From Candidatus Gastranaerophilales bacterium (GTDB taxonomy: Bacteria > Cyanobacteriota > Vampirovibrionia > Gastranaerophilales > Gastranaerophilaceae): a stretch of 64,000 nucleotides of DNA. Below, piece by piece: positions 43,438-53,113 of this stretch. The notes below the pieces were generated by a model. It was given only the letters and a program-made list of their open reading frames with translations. It was not told the origin of the DNA and did no database searches. The stretch is from positions 1 to 64,000 of the forward strand of contig CALVBN010000005.1 of NCBI GenBank assembly GCA_944325785.1, written 5' to 3'. A program made the translations under genes and the position numbers. Numbering within the stretch: position 1 is the first letter of the stretch; the number at the start of each line of letters is the position of its first letter.

Positions 43438-43763
43438 CTAATGTAACTTAATACACTTTGTGTTACATAAGCATATAATACCATATTTTACAGGGGTTTT
43501 GCAACTTAAATTTAGAGCTCAGCATAAAATATGGCGCAAACTCCCTCCCTGGATGGGGAGGGCTGGGGAGGGGCGATATTTTCAAGCGTGTGCAAAAATG
43601 GCTTACAATACAATATTCATCGTACTTTAATAAACTCTATTCTTATTTAATTATTAAAAAAAAATTTTTATAGCTTTATAAAACCCCTCCCCCAGCCCCC
43701 TCCCTCAAGGGGCGGGGGAGAAAAAAGCTCTAATGTAACACAAAGTGTATTGTGTTACATTAG
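43438..43763 (-). promoter_or_regulatory. Second invertible-promoter-like element with 31-bp inverted ends
   Basis: The ends at 43438-43468 and 43733-43763 are inverted repeats with two mismatches (CTAATGTAAC...TGTGTTACAT). The core is homologous, in opposite orientation, to 37949-38213. TTGCAA (43504-43499), 18 bp, TATTAT (43480-43475) points left, with the start at about 43468, the inner edge of the left repeat. So the promoter now faces the fliN-like operon and away from the pilin-like gene. Confidence 0.7.
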
Positions 43764-43785
43764 GAAACTTTTAAAGGAGAGTCTG

Positions 43786-44547
43786 ATGATGAAAAAAAAT
43801 GGTTTTACTTTGGCAGAAGTTCTTATCACATTGGGGATTATCGGAGTTGTCGCGGCCTTAACCGCGCCGGCATTAGTTTTATCCAGCAGAAATGAAGCTA
43901 ACGCATCAAAGCTTTCTGTTGTTGTATCTACCTTAGAAAATGCCTTTAATAATGCGATTTTACAGGAAGGAGTGGACAGCCTTTTCAGAACAAAGATGTG
44001 GCAGGCAGATACGATGGAGGGTTTTGTTGGACAATTAGGCGAGTACCTCGTTGTGTCAAGCCACGGGGATGATGCAAGAGATTTTTACAGTTCCGCTCCT
44101 ATGGAAATGGATAGGGACGGCGGTGTTTCAAACATAGCTGTACCGGATAGTGAAATATACAGCCGTTATAGAATTTCATTAAAGAACGGGGCGTCTATTT
44201 TTATAGACCGCACATTTCAAGAATTTTCAAAACAAGACAGAGAACGTTTAAGAAACTTAGGGGCATCAATTCCGGGTCATGCCGGCTGGCTTACCATAGA
44301 TGTTAACGGGAATGCATCACCAAATGTTGTAGGACGTGATTTATTTATGTTTATTGTGGGTTCAAATGGTATGCTGTATCCGCGCGGAGGTTCTGATTAT
44401 GCGATAAGAGAACGCGTTTTTGGCTATGATACAAGTACTTGGGATGAAGTAAACGGTCGTGAAAGCTGTATAGTCGGTTCTATATCAAATGGAGGCTGGG
44501 GCTGTACTGCAAGGCTGATTGCAGAAGGCTACAAGATGAATTATTAA
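43786..44547 (+). CDS. Type IV pilin-like protein next to the second inverted element
   Basis: 253 residues from the ATG at 43786 (AAAGGAGA upstream), with leader MMKKNG, cleavage before FTLAEVLITL and end GCTARLIAEGYKMNY. It is a close paralogue of the protein at 38279 (ALVLSSRNEANASKLSVVVS, VGQLGEYLVVSSHGDDA). The 31-bp inverted repeat ends 22 bp before the start codon. No convincing promoter faces it in this orientation, which would make it silent unless the element inverts or weak read-through occurs. Confidence 0.85.
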   Translation: MMKKNGFTLAEVLITLGIIGVVAALTAPALVLSSRNEANASKLSVVVSTLENAFNNAILQEGVDSLFRTKMWQADTMEGFVGQLGEYLVVSSHGDDARDFYSSAPMEMDRDGGVSNIAVPDSEIYSRYRISLKNGASIFIDRTFQEFSKQDRERLRNLGASIPGHAGWLTIDVNGNASPNVVGRDLFMFIVGSNGMLYPRGGSDYAIRERVFGYDTSTWDEVNGRESCIVGSISNGGWGCTARLIAEGYKMNY

Positions 44548-44572
44548 TTTTGTGATGAAACATAAAATCAAG

Positions 44573-44620
44573 GCGGATTAAATAATCTGTGTAAGATTAT
44601 TTAGTCCGCTGATTCTTTTT
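44573..44620 (+). terminator. Terminator after the third pilin-like gene
   Basis: GCGGATTAAATAATCT pairs with AGATTATTTAGTCCGC with one mismatch, followed by TGATTCTTTTT. Confidence 0.8.
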
Positions 44621-44707
44621 ACAAATAATTAATTTTTTCTTAACTTTTTTAATTATTTGTAAAATCTGGAGTATAAATATAATTGTAGAAGATAGGAGGA
44701 TTTTATT

Positions 44708-44995
44708 ATGGCATTAAAACCATTACAAGACAGAATTGTTATCAAAGTTATTGAAGATACAGAGCAAACATCAGGTGGAATTTTTATTCCGGACAGTGCT
44801 AAAGAAAAACCGCAAAAAGGTGAAGTAGTAGCTGTAGGCGAAGGTAAAGTAGGCGAAAACGGCGAAAGAGAACCAATGGACGTTAAAGTAGGCGACATCA
44901 TTCTTTACGCTAAATACGCAGGCACCGACATCAAAATGGACGGAGTTGAATATAAGATTTTATCTATCAAGGACGCTTTGGCTATTGTTGAATAA
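44708..44995 (+). CDS. groES: Co-chaperonin GroES
   Basis: GroES caps the GroEL folding chamber. The 95-residue protein has [20 protein letters not shown] with the mobile loop [15 protein letters not shown], and ends [24 protein letters not shown] precedes the ATG. In most bacteria groEL follows after less than 100 bp; here 548 bp intervene, filled by a repeat-flanked four-helix-bundle gene. I found no CIRCE inverted repeat upstream. Confidence 0.97.
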   Translation: MALKPLQDRIVIKVIEDTEQTSGGIFIPDSAKEKPQKGEVVAVGEGKVGENGEREPMDVKVGDIILYAKYAGTDIKMDGVEYKILSIKDALAIVE

Positions 44996-44996
44996 G

Positions 44997-45509
44997 CGTG
45001 GTTCGTGACTCGTGAGTCGTGAATCGTGGTTTTAGAGGTTTTATGAATCATAAAGACTTAGATGTTTGGAAGAAATCTATAGCACTTGTTACTGATGTTT
45101 ATTCAGAAACAAACTGTTTTCCGAATGAAGAAAAGTTTGGAATAGTTAATTAGATGCGCAGAGCCGCTGTTTCGATTCCTTCAAATATCGCAGAAGGCTG
45201 TGCCCGAGCGTCTGATAAAGAAGCCTTGAGATTTTTGGATATTGCAAGTGGTTCTCTTGCAGAACTTGAAATCCAATTGATAATATCACAGCAATTAGGT
45301 TATATTGAACCTCAAAAATTAATAGATCAAATTCAAACAATTGGTCAAATGCTATCAGGGCTAAAACGACATTTAAAACAGAAAGCTGATTGTATAAATT
45401 ATTAAAATCATATTCACGACTCATAAGTCACAAAATGACAAGAAACAAACAATGCTTAATCCTAAAATTGTATAACCACGATTCACGAATCACTATTCAC
45501 GAGTCACGA
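44997..45509. mobile_element. Heptad-repeat-flanked unit inserted between groES and groEL
   Basis: Left end: tandem TCGTGA-type units ending CGTGGTTTTAGAG. Right end: the inverted counterpart (TATAACCACGATTCACGAAT, ending GAGTCACGAA). The ends match those of the non-coding elements at 40935-41055 and 55349-55464. The unit carries the four-helix-bundle gene. Confidence 0.65.
45043..45405 (+). pseudogene. Four-helix-bundle (23S rRNA intervening-sequence-type) protein, broken by TAG
   Basis: ATG at 45043, with AGAGG upstream, opens 36 codons (MNHKDLDVWKKSIALVTDVY...), then TAG at 45151, then 83 further codons in the same frame (RRAAVSIPSNIAEGCARAS...). Across the stop, the sequence reads as one member of the S23/four-helix-bundle family, where the stop position normally holds a residue before RRA; CAG to TAG is the simplest change. 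Members are encoded inside 23S rRNA intervening sequences of some bacteria or as isolated genes of unknown function. An internal start at 45154 could give a truncated protein. Confidence 0.75.
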
Positions 45510-45540
45510 AAAAAGTATAAAATTTAAAAAGGAGACATAA

Positions 45541-47193
<1,653 letters not shown>

Positions 47194-47321
47194 GATGCGG
47201 CAGCCGGAGTGAAGCCCGAATTCAGCGGCGGTGAGCCAGTGAACTGAGGGCGAAACTTAACGACTGCGACGTAGAAATCTTTGATTTCGCAGGAGCAGTG
47301 CTACGCACGTAGACATTTTGT

Positions 47322-47370
47322 CGGGCGGTAAGGGTAAATATACTAGATTGTATTGCTATTCCAAACCGCC
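47322..47370. repeat. Hairpin repeat, copy C (35-nt loop)
   Basis: GGGCGGT (47322-47328) pairs with ACCGCCT (47364-47370), one G-U pair. It is preceded by ACATTTTGTC, like copies A and B, and followed by the word TTTTTCTTTGCTAAAAAG. GTGCTACGCACGTAGAC just before it recurs at 52059-52076. Confidence 0.6.
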
Positions 47371-47441
47371 TTCTTTCATGGCATTCCACATTTTTCTTTG
47401 CTAAAAAGAAAAAGTAACCAAAAATAAAAGAACACATTGTC

Positions 47442-47492
47442 GGGCAACAGAGGTAAATAATACAGGATTATATTATAAACTACAAGTTGCCC
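47442..47492. repeat. Hairpin repeat, copy B (37-nt loop)
   Basis: GGGCAAC (47442-47448) pairs with GTTGCCC (47486-47492). Loop shares GGTAAATA and AGATT/GGATT words with copy C. The rest of 47194-47521 has no gene. Confidence 0.6.
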
Positions 47493-47521
47493 TCGAATGT
47501 GAAACTACTGGTTAGAAGTTG

Positions 47522-47560
47522 AAAAAACGGGTGTAATAATATCTATTACACCCGTTTTTA
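47522..47560. terminator. Bidirectional terminator upstream of tsaC stop
   Basis: AAAAACGGGTGTAATA and its complement TATTACACCCGTTTTT, a near-perfect stem with A- and T-tracts. Confidence 0.9.
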
Positions 47561-47580
47561 TAATATTTGGCATAAACTTT

Positions 47581-48153
47581 TTAGATTAAAATTTCTCCCT
47601 GCCGGTATATAACAGTTTCTCCGTCTTTGAAGCCTGCAACTGTTGATGCTCTGCCTTTTGCTGTGTATCCGTAATCCGGAATTACTAAATCAACTTTACC
47701 GCCAATGTATTTTACAGCCTCTTCGTATGTGAGAGCCGGCGGTTCGCCGGAAAGATTTGCGCTTGTCGTTGCAAGCACCCTGCCTTCAATATTCCTGCAT
47801 ATATTTGCAAAAGTCTTATTGTCCGGAATTCTTACGCCTACAGTCGGAAGAGATGATGTTATATAATCCGGAGTTTTGTCTGATTTCTCCAGCACTAGCG
47901 TTAATGCCCCGGGAAAATATTTTTTTATTAATTTCTGCGCCTCTTTTTCTATCGGCTGTTTAAGATAATCAAACAAATTATAAAATTCATCGCTCATTAA
48001 AATTAAAGGCTTTTTCCCGTCGCGATGCTTAATTTCATAAATTCTTCTAACTGCTTTCTCGCTTGAAGGCAGACACCCCAGCCCCCAGACGGTATCTGTC
48101 ACATATGCTATTACACCGTCATTTTTTAATATTTCATTTACCTGATTTAACAT
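47581..48153 (-). CDS. tsaC: Threonylcarbamoyl-AMP synthase (Sua5/YrdC family)
   Basis: The enzyme makes threonylcarbamoyl-AMP from threonine, bicarbonate and ATP for the t6A base of tRNAs reading ANN codons. The 190-residue protein is the short TsaC form without the Sua5 domain: YVTDTVWGLGCLPSSEKAV, the KxR-type IKHRDGKKPLILM, and TTSANLSGEPP. The start at 48153 has only a weak ribosome site. A palindrome GTTTAGA...TCTAAAC (48161-48167 with 48184-48190) lies directly upstream and could be an operator. Confidence 0.92.
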   Translation of the reverse strand: MLNQVNEILKNDGVIAYVTDTVWGLGCLPSSEKAVRRIYEIKHRDGKKPLILMSDEFYNLFDYLKQPIEKEAQKLIKKYFPGALTLVLEKSDKTPDYITSSLPTVGVRIPDNKTFANICRNIEGRVLATTSANLSGEPPALTYEEAVKYIGGKVDLVIPDYGYTAKGRASTVAGFKDGETVIYRQGEILI

Positions 48154-48270
48154 AATAACCGTTTAGAAATGCGTTTTGTTGTCTCTAAACAATATTCTCC
48201 TAACTTTATTGTAATTCCTATGGTTTTTATATTATAATACAACAATAAAATTAACAAGGAGTCGTGTATC

Positions 48271-48573
48271 ATGAATATATCTGTACCGGAAAACGGTGTT
48301 CAGTATAGAGGCAAGCAGACATATAAGCAGTTATACAGATTATACAGCAATCACCACAATAGAGAAATGGCGATTTTTTACGGAAATCTGTATCACGAAG
48401 CAAAAGCACGCGTACATAATATAAAATTTATGCAAAATGAAAAAGCATATCTTGAAAAAAAATCTGATAACACCGGCTTTATATCCGGACTGAAATCGTT
48501 CAGCGAAATTCTGCAATATAAAACCAAAATGATAAAAGAAAAACTTTTAAGCACATATTACAATAAAATATAA
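48271..48573 (+). CDS. Hypothetical protein, 100 aa
   Basis: A 100-residue, very basic, Tyr- and Lys-rich protein (KQTYKQLYRLYSNHHNREMA at the start of the helical part). No signal peptide, membrane segment or recognised family. AAGGAG precedes the ATG, and a promoter (TTGTAA, 18 bp, TATAAT near 48231) supports expression. The charge would suit nucleic-acid or ribosome binding, but nothing else supports this. Confidence 0.6.
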   Translation: MNISVPENGVQYRGKQTYKQLYRLYSNHHNREMAIFYGNLYHEAKARVHNIKFMQNEKAYLEKKSDNTGFISGLKSFSEILQYKTKMIKEKLLSTYYNKI

Positions 48574-48587
48574 AAATGCTGTCAGTT

Positions 48588-48616
48588 TTGTTAGTTAATC
48601 ACTTTTATACTATAAT
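48588..48616 (+). promoter_or_regulatory. Promoter of the 81-aa protein / yceD-rpmF-plsX-fabH cluster
   Basis: TTGTTA (48588-48593), 17 bp, TATAAT (48611-48616). Confidence 0.8.
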
Positions 48617-48645
48617 AAAATAGTACAAGAAAAAGGAGATCCAAA

Positions 48646-48891
48646 ATGGTTCAACAATTTAATACACCGCAAAAAACAAGACAGGCTGTAATTCTTTTCT
48701 TAAAAGGCTCTGCAACTCCGGTTGTAATGTATTTTGACAATCCGCAGGCAGTTTATGCAGAATTAAAACAACTGATGAAAAGCCCGACTCCTGTGCTTGT
48801 AGAAAAAGAACCGATAGGACCAATTAAAAAGCTTTGCTTTGTTTCAACACAGATGGCAGGACTTGTATTGCAGGAAGAACCCTGCGCATAG
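48646..48891 (+). CDS. Hypothetical protein, 81 aa, heading the lipid-synthesis cluster
   Basis: An 81-residue small soluble protein (QAVILFLKGSATPVVMYFDN, ending VLQEEPCA) of a compact alpha/beta pattern; no family recognised. AAAGGAG precedes the ATG. It starts the cluster yceD-rpmF-plsX-fabH, 27 bp before yceD, and has a consensus promoter, so it is probably cotranscribed with those genes. Confidence 0.65.
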   Translation: MVQQFNTPQKTRQAVILFLKGSATPVVMYFDNPQAVYAELKQLMKSPTPVLVEKEPIGPIKKLCFVSTQMAGLVLQEEPCA

Positions 48892-48918
48892 CAGTAACAC
48901 ATAAAGACGGAATTTAGA

Positions 48919-49410
48919 ATGTCAACGGAAAAAATTTTAATCGAAGATATTGAACGCGAGCCGGACAAAACCTTACATTATGAGTTTGACGGAGAAATTC
49001 AAGAACTTGATAATTGTAAAATTACCGCTGAGCTTGATTTAAAATCTCTGGGCGATTTTATTGAAGCCAAAGGGCATGTTGATGGTGCTGTTACTCTGGA
49101 GTGTGACAGATGTCTCAATAAATTTGATTACAAATTAGATTTCGATATTGATGAAACTTATGCAAAACATTCTCTTTATGATGAATATGCTCAAGAGGTG
49201 GAACTCCAGCCGGGACAGTTTATTACGGATTTGAACGGAGAAAAAGAAATTGATATTTATGACTTATTGTATCAATCTGTAATATTACAGTTACCAAATA
49301 AAAAAGTTTGTGGTATAAATTGTAATGAGGGATTCTTTGTATCTGATGAAGAAATAAAACCTCACGACAGCAGAATGGATGTATTTAAAAATATTAAAAT
49401 AAATAATTAA
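48919..49410 (+). CDS. yceD: YceD / DUF177 protein
   Basis: YceD-family proteins are encoded next to the L32 gene throughout bacteria and are linked to 23S rRNA processing. The 163-residue protein has the conserved cysteine motif VTLECDRCLNKFDYKLDFDI, and a second pair later (VCGINCNEGF). Position directly before rpmF, 46 bp away, strongly supports the identity. Confidence 0.9.
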   Translation: MSTEKILIEDIEREPDKTLHYEFDGEIQELDNCKITAELDLKSLGDFIEAKGHVDGAVTLECDRCLNKFDYKLDFDIDETYAKHSLYDEYAQEVELQPGQFITDLNGEKEIDIYDLLYQSVILQLPNKKVCGINCNEGFFVSDEEIKPHDSRMDVFKNIKINN

Positions 49411-49456
49411 CCCGATAATATAAGTAGTACAACAAGAATAGAAAGGTATAGGAAAA

Positions 49457-49819
49457 ATGGCAGTACCAAAGAAAAGAACAGGGCATAGCGCTCAAGGAAA
49501 AAGAAGATCAAACTGGAAGGCAGTAAAGCCGGAATTAACAACTTGTCCGAATTGCGGTGCAAAAGTTTTAACTCACACAGTATGCACAGCTTGCGGAACA
49601 TATAAAGGCAAGGTTGTTTCAAGAAAGGCAGAAGGCTTTGTTGAAGATGCAAAAGCAGAAGTAAAAGAAGCTAAGAAAACTAAAAAATCAACTAAGAAAG
49701 CTGCAGAAGCTAAGGTTGAAGAAACTAAAGAAGCAGCAGTTGAAGAAAAAGTTGAAGAAGTAAAGGCTGAAGAAGTTAAAGCAGAAGAAGCTGAAACTGA
49801 AGAAAAGCCAGAAGCTTAG
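49457..49819 (+). CDS. rpmF: Ribosomal protein L32 with an unusual acidic/KE-rich tail
   Basis: L32 is a small zinc-ribbon protein of the 50S subunit. Residues 1-55 match well: AVPKKRTGHSAQGKRRSNWK and four cysteines C30, C33, C43 and C46 holding zinc. The frame continues for about 65 residues of alternating Lys/Ala/Glu (KAEVKEAKKTKKSTKKAAEA, then many VEE and KAEE units), giving 120 residues against about 57-60. The tail is low complexity and likely helical or disordered. No frameshift is needed to explain it. It is followed 30 bp later by plsX. Confidence 0.95.
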   Translation: MAVPKKRTGHSAQGKRRSNWKAVKPELTTCPNCGAKVLTHTVCTACGTYKGKVVSRKAEGFVEDAKAEVKEAKKTKKSTKKAAEAKVEETKEAAVEEKVEEVKAEEVKAEEAETEEKPEA

Positions 49820-49849
49820 TTCTAAAATAATAATAAAGGGAAGAGGAAG

Positions 49850-50905
49850 ATGACAAGAATAGCTATAGATGCAATGGGCGGCGATCATGCCCCGTTTGAG
49901 ATAGTAGCGGGTGCAGTATGGGCAGCGGCTGATTATGGTGTAGCACTGGAATTGGTCGGAAAACAGGATAGAATTGAACATTGCCTTGAGGTGATACAGC
50001 AGGAAGGATTTTTGTCTGAATGCGGTAAAGCCGGTCGTAAAAGACGTGTAAGGGTTGATGTAAAATCTCTGGATATCAAAATAACTCATGCATCTGAAAT
50101 AATTGAAATGGGTGAAGCACCCGGACAGGCTATTCGTAAAAAGAAAAACTCTTCAATAGTTTTATCGGTAAATTCTGTTGCAACAGGAAGCTCTGATGCT
50201 CTTGTTGCAGCTGGTTCTACCGGTGCTGCTATGGCATCAAGTTTGTTTGGTTTAGGAAGAATACCCGGTATCGACAGACCGGCAATTGCAGTAACTCTTC
50301 CTACAATGAAAAAACCGATTGTAATTATTGATGCCGGTGCAAACAGCAATTGTACACCGCAAATGCTCAGACAATTTGCCATTATGGGCATGACATTCTC
50401 TAAAAATGTTTTAGGAATAGAAAAACCCCGCGTAGGTGTATTAAATATCGGAGAAGAGGCTGGCAAGGGCAACGAACTTGCACAAAACACTTACAATCTT
50501 CTTGAAGAAGAAAAAGAAAAGTTTAATTTTATGGGAAATATTGAAGGCAGAGAATTATTCCTCAACTTATGCGATGTTGTAGTATGCGATGGATTTGTCG
50601 GCAATGTTGCATTAAAGATTACAGAAGGCACTTCGTCAATGCTGTTCCGAATGATTAAAAGCGAATTTAAATCTGATTTTCTTGGAATGGTTATTGGCTT
50701 GCTCGCTAAACCGTTTATGAAAAGAATTTATGAAAAAATTAACTATGAAGAATTTGGCGGTGCTTTGCTTTTAGGTGTAAAAGGCATAACAGTAATTTCT
50801 CATGGAAGAAGCAGAGCATATGCGATTAAAAACGCGGTAAGAGTTGCTAAAGAAGCAGTAGAAACCGGCGTTAACAGCAAGATTTCAGAGTCAATAGAAG
50901 GTTAA
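49850..50905 (+). CDS. plsX: Phosphate acyltransferase PlsX
   Basis: PlsX converts acyl-ACP to acyl-phosphate for phospholipid synthesis. The 351-residue protein starts RIAIDAMGGDHAPFEIVAGA, has ALVAAGSTGAAMASSLFGLG and GRIPGIDRPAIA, and ends with LGVKGITVISHGRS. AGAGGAAG precedes the ATG. It sits between rpmF and fabH in the classic order, coupling ribosome and lipid synthesis. Confidence 0.96.
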   Translation: MTRIAIDAMGGDHAPFEIVAGAVWAAADYGVALELVGKQDRIEHCLEVIQQEGFLSECGKAGRKRRVRVDVKSLDIKITHASEIIEMGEAPGQAIRKKKNSSIVLSVNSVATGSSDALVAAGSTGAAMASSLFGLGRIPGIDRPAIAVTLPTMKKPIVIIDAGANSNCTPQMLRQFAIMGMTFSKNVLGIEKPRVGVLNIGEEAGKGNELAQNTYNLLEEEKEKFNFMGNIEGRELFLNLCDVVVCDGFVGNVALKITEGTSSMLFRMIKSEFKSDFLGMVIGLLAKPFMKRIYEKINYEEFGGALLLGVKGITVISHGRSRAYAIKNAVRVAKEAVETGVNSKISESIEG

Positions 50906-50924
50906 GCTGAGGGGTAATAGATTA

Positions 50925-51935
50925 ATGGGAAATAATACAATTCCTTTGAGAATAGCCGGTGTCGGGTATAGTTTGCCGGAAACGGTTATTACTAATGACG
51001 ATTTAACAAAGTTGTATGAAACTTCTGATGAATGGATTTATACAAGAACCGGCATAAAAGAAAGACGCGTTGTATCCGGAGAACAGAATGCCATAGATTT
51101 AGGATTTGAAGCAGCAAAAAAAGCGTTAGATAAGGCAAAGATACAGCCTGATGAAATTGATTTAATTCTGGCAGCATCTTCTGCACCGCCGGATTTATAT
51201 CCTGCAATAGCGTGTCATATTCAAGCAAGACTTGGTATTAAAACCCAGATACCTGCTTTCGATATTACTGCAGCCTGTACGGGGTTAATCTACGGCTTAA
51301 GTATAGCAAAGGCATATATTGCATCCGGTATGTATAAGAATATTCTTATTATTGCTACAGACAATAATTCCCGCCTTGTAAACTGGGAGGACAGAGCAAC
51401 TTCAATTCTTTTCGGCGATGCTGCTGGAGCTATGGTTGTTACAGCTTCTGATGACGGCGTGGATGATGTAATTGCAATTGATATAAAATCAGACGGTCAC
51501 ATCGGAGATTTGATTGAGCTTTCTTTTGACGGTAAAAATTGCCCGCTGGTTGAACCGTATGAACCGAAGCCAAAGGGCATAAGAATGAACGGCAAGGGTG
51601 TTTACGCTTTTGTAGCAAAGATTCTTCCTCATTATGTAGAAAACCTTATTACAGGCGCCGGTATGAAGGCTGAGGATATTGATTACCTTATTCCGCATCA
51701 AGCGAATATCAGAATTATTCAAGCTGTGCAGGAAAGGCTCGGGTATTCTGATGAAAAAGTTGTTACTAATATCAAATATTACGGAAATACTTCTGCTGCT
51801 TCAATACCTCTTGCTCTTGCAGAAAGCGTAGAGAAAGGCAAAGTAAAACTCGGTTCTACTGCTGTGCTTTGCGGATTCGGCGCAGGCATGACCTGGGGTG
51901 GTGCAATAGTAAGACTAAGAGAAGGTATCTGTTAG
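50925..51935 (+). CDS. fabH: 3-oxoacyl-ACP synthase III (FabH)
   Basis: FabH starts fatty-acid chains by condensing acetyl-CoA with malonyl-ACP. The 336-residue protein has the catalytic triad in context: Cys118 (ITAACTGLIYG), His in IPHQANIRI and Asn in YYGNTSAAS. GGGG-type ribosome site; 19 bp after plsX. A terminator follows. Confidence 0.97.
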   Translation: MGNNTIPLRIAGVGYSLPETVITNDDLTKLYETSDEWIYTRTGIKERRVVSGEQNAIDLGFEAAKKALDKAKIQPDEIDLILAASSAPPDLYPAIACHIQARLGIKTQIPAFDITAACTGLIYGLSIAKAYIASGMYKNILIIATDNNSRLVNWEDRATSILFGDAAGAMVVTASDDGVDDVIAIDIKSDGHIGDLIELSFDGKNCPLVEPYEPKPKGIRMNGKGVYAFVAKILPHYVENLITGAGMKAEDIDYLIPHQANIRIIQAVQERLGYSDEKVVTNIKYYGNTSAASIPLALAESVEKGKVKLGSTAVLCGFGAGMTWGGAIVRLREGIC

Positions 51936-51972
51936 AAGGTATATTTTGATTTTATTCCTGCATAGAATAAAA

Positions 51973-52012
51973 TAAGCTGTTGGTTTAACCGCCGACAGCT
52001 TAACTTTTTATA
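51973..52012 (+). terminator. Terminator after fabH
   Basis: AAGCTGTTGG pairs with CCGACAGCTT, followed by AACTTTTTAT. Confidence 0.75.
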
Positions 52013-52022
52013 TAGAAAGCAT

Positions 52023-52137
52023 CACTACAGACTTGATTTAAGCACTCCACAACCGCTAGTGCTACGCACGTAGACAAACAGACCGCTTCAATAAAAACTA
52101 CAAGTCTGATTTAAATACTACACAACCGCTACAAGCT
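52023..52137. repeat. Two imperfect ~35-bp direct repeats
   Basis: ACTACAGACTTGATTTAAGC...CACAACCGCTA recurs as ACTACAAGTCTGATTTAAAT...CACAACCGCTA, spaced about 79 bp. Only two copies, with no third unit, so not a CRISPR array. Confidence 0.5.
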
Positions 52138-52335
52138 AAAATATCCGATATAAAGTTTTTTTGTCATAAAAAATTGCTTTTCAAAACTAAAATGTAACAA
52201 AATCGTTACAAAACTCGTCAAATGAAAAAATATTACAAACACTGCATAATTTTTTACAAAGCTTCTGTATATTCCGGCTTCCGCGTCATTTAGGGGGGTA
52301 AATATAATTGCCGGGCGTCATAACTCCAATTTTCG

Positions 52336-52433
52336 CGTCATTCAGAGGCTCGTAAGAGCCGAAGAATCTCGGCTCTAATTTTTTCGCCTCACCCCTCACT
52401 CAAGCAACGGCTGTTTTCGTCCTCTGAATGACG
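52336..52433. mobile_element. MITE-like element with CGTCATTCAGAGG termini, copy 2
   Basis: 98 bp with ends CGTCATTCAGAGG and CCTCTGAATGACG as perfect 13-bp inverted repeats, inverted relative to 4284-4412. Internal GAGCCGAAGAATCTCGGCTC-type hairpins. 51936-52452 has no gene. Confidence 0.75.
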
Positions 52434-52452
52434 TCAATTATCACCCTCTGCC

Positions 52453-53088
52453 TTATCTCAAAGATTTTGCAATTAAATAGGCGCTGACAAGCGCTGTATA
52501 TGGCGCAAGAATCGTCTGCACCATTAAACTCAGCTCATTCCAAAGTCCTTTTGAAGTTATGACACTAATTAACACATTAAACAGCAACAGCCCAAGACAA
52601 TGTAAAATGTATCTTACCGGCGTTTTGGCAATCCAAGTAACTATCTTTTTATAATTAAACAGCTGAAAAATATTGCCATCGGCTATGAGTCTAATTTGTG
52701 CAGGAATAAAAAAGCTTATAATAAAAAGTAGTACAAGTCCAAGTATTATATTATAACTATTTATGTGCGGTAACAGAATTAAACATATAAAAATAATGAG
52801 CAAGTATAAAAATGCCCCAAAAGCAAGCTTTAAGCCCTCCCAAAAATCTTTTTTGATATTATACTCCGGAAGAATAACATTATCGGGGTAAATATTAACC
52901 GCTGATATACACTTTAACATCCATCCGTATAAACATATATAGAAAAAGAGATAAACAATTACTGCCAGCCATAATAAAAGAGGATTTACAGAAAAGTTTT
53001 GTAATGTTGTTAAAAACGAAAGCAGGAAATAGATTAAAAAAATTTTCCAAACTTTACGGTCTTTAAACATAAAAACAAGAGCTTTCAT
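52453..53088 (-). CDS. Hypothetical membrane protein with about six helices
   Basis: The 211-residue protein has roughly six hydrophobic helices (for example IFLIYFLLSFLTTL, LLWLAVIVYLFFYICLYGWM, FLYLLIIFICLILLPHI, IILGLVLLFIISFFIP). It resembles DUF4013-type membrane proteins in layout, but the match is weak. I use the ATG at 53088 (AGAGG at 6 nt). It lies 25 bp after atpC in the same direction and may be cotranscribed with atpDC. Confidence 0.6.
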   Translation of the reverse strand: MKALVFMFKDRKVWKIFLIYFLLSFLTTLQNFSVNPLLLWLAVIVYLFFYICLYGWMLKCISAVNIYPDNVILPEYNIKKDFWEGLKLAFGAFLYLLIIFICLILLPHINSYNIILGLVLLFIISFFIPAQIRLIADGNIFQLFNYKKIVTWIAKTPVRYILHCLGLLLFNVLISVITSKGLWNELSLMVQTILAPYTALVSAYLIAKSLR

Positions 53089-53113
53089 CAAGATCCTCTT
53101 TTATTTTTTATCT

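Noticed and set aside
44640..44707. CIRCE operator upstream of groES
   Set aside because: No TTAGCACTC/GAGTGCTAA inverted repeat is present.
48182..48192. Flagellar-type motif upstream of the 100-aa gene
   Set aside because: CTCTAAACA resembles the motif, but its distance to the promoter is wrong and it is part of a local palindrome.
49688..50089. 133-residue open frame opposite rpmF-plsX
   Set aside because: It is the antisense of the low-complexity L32 tail and plsX, rich in Phe/Ser/Cys, without a ribosome site.
52023..52137. Possible CRISPR array
   Set aside because: Only two imperfect repeats, with no regular spacers and no cas genes in the window.
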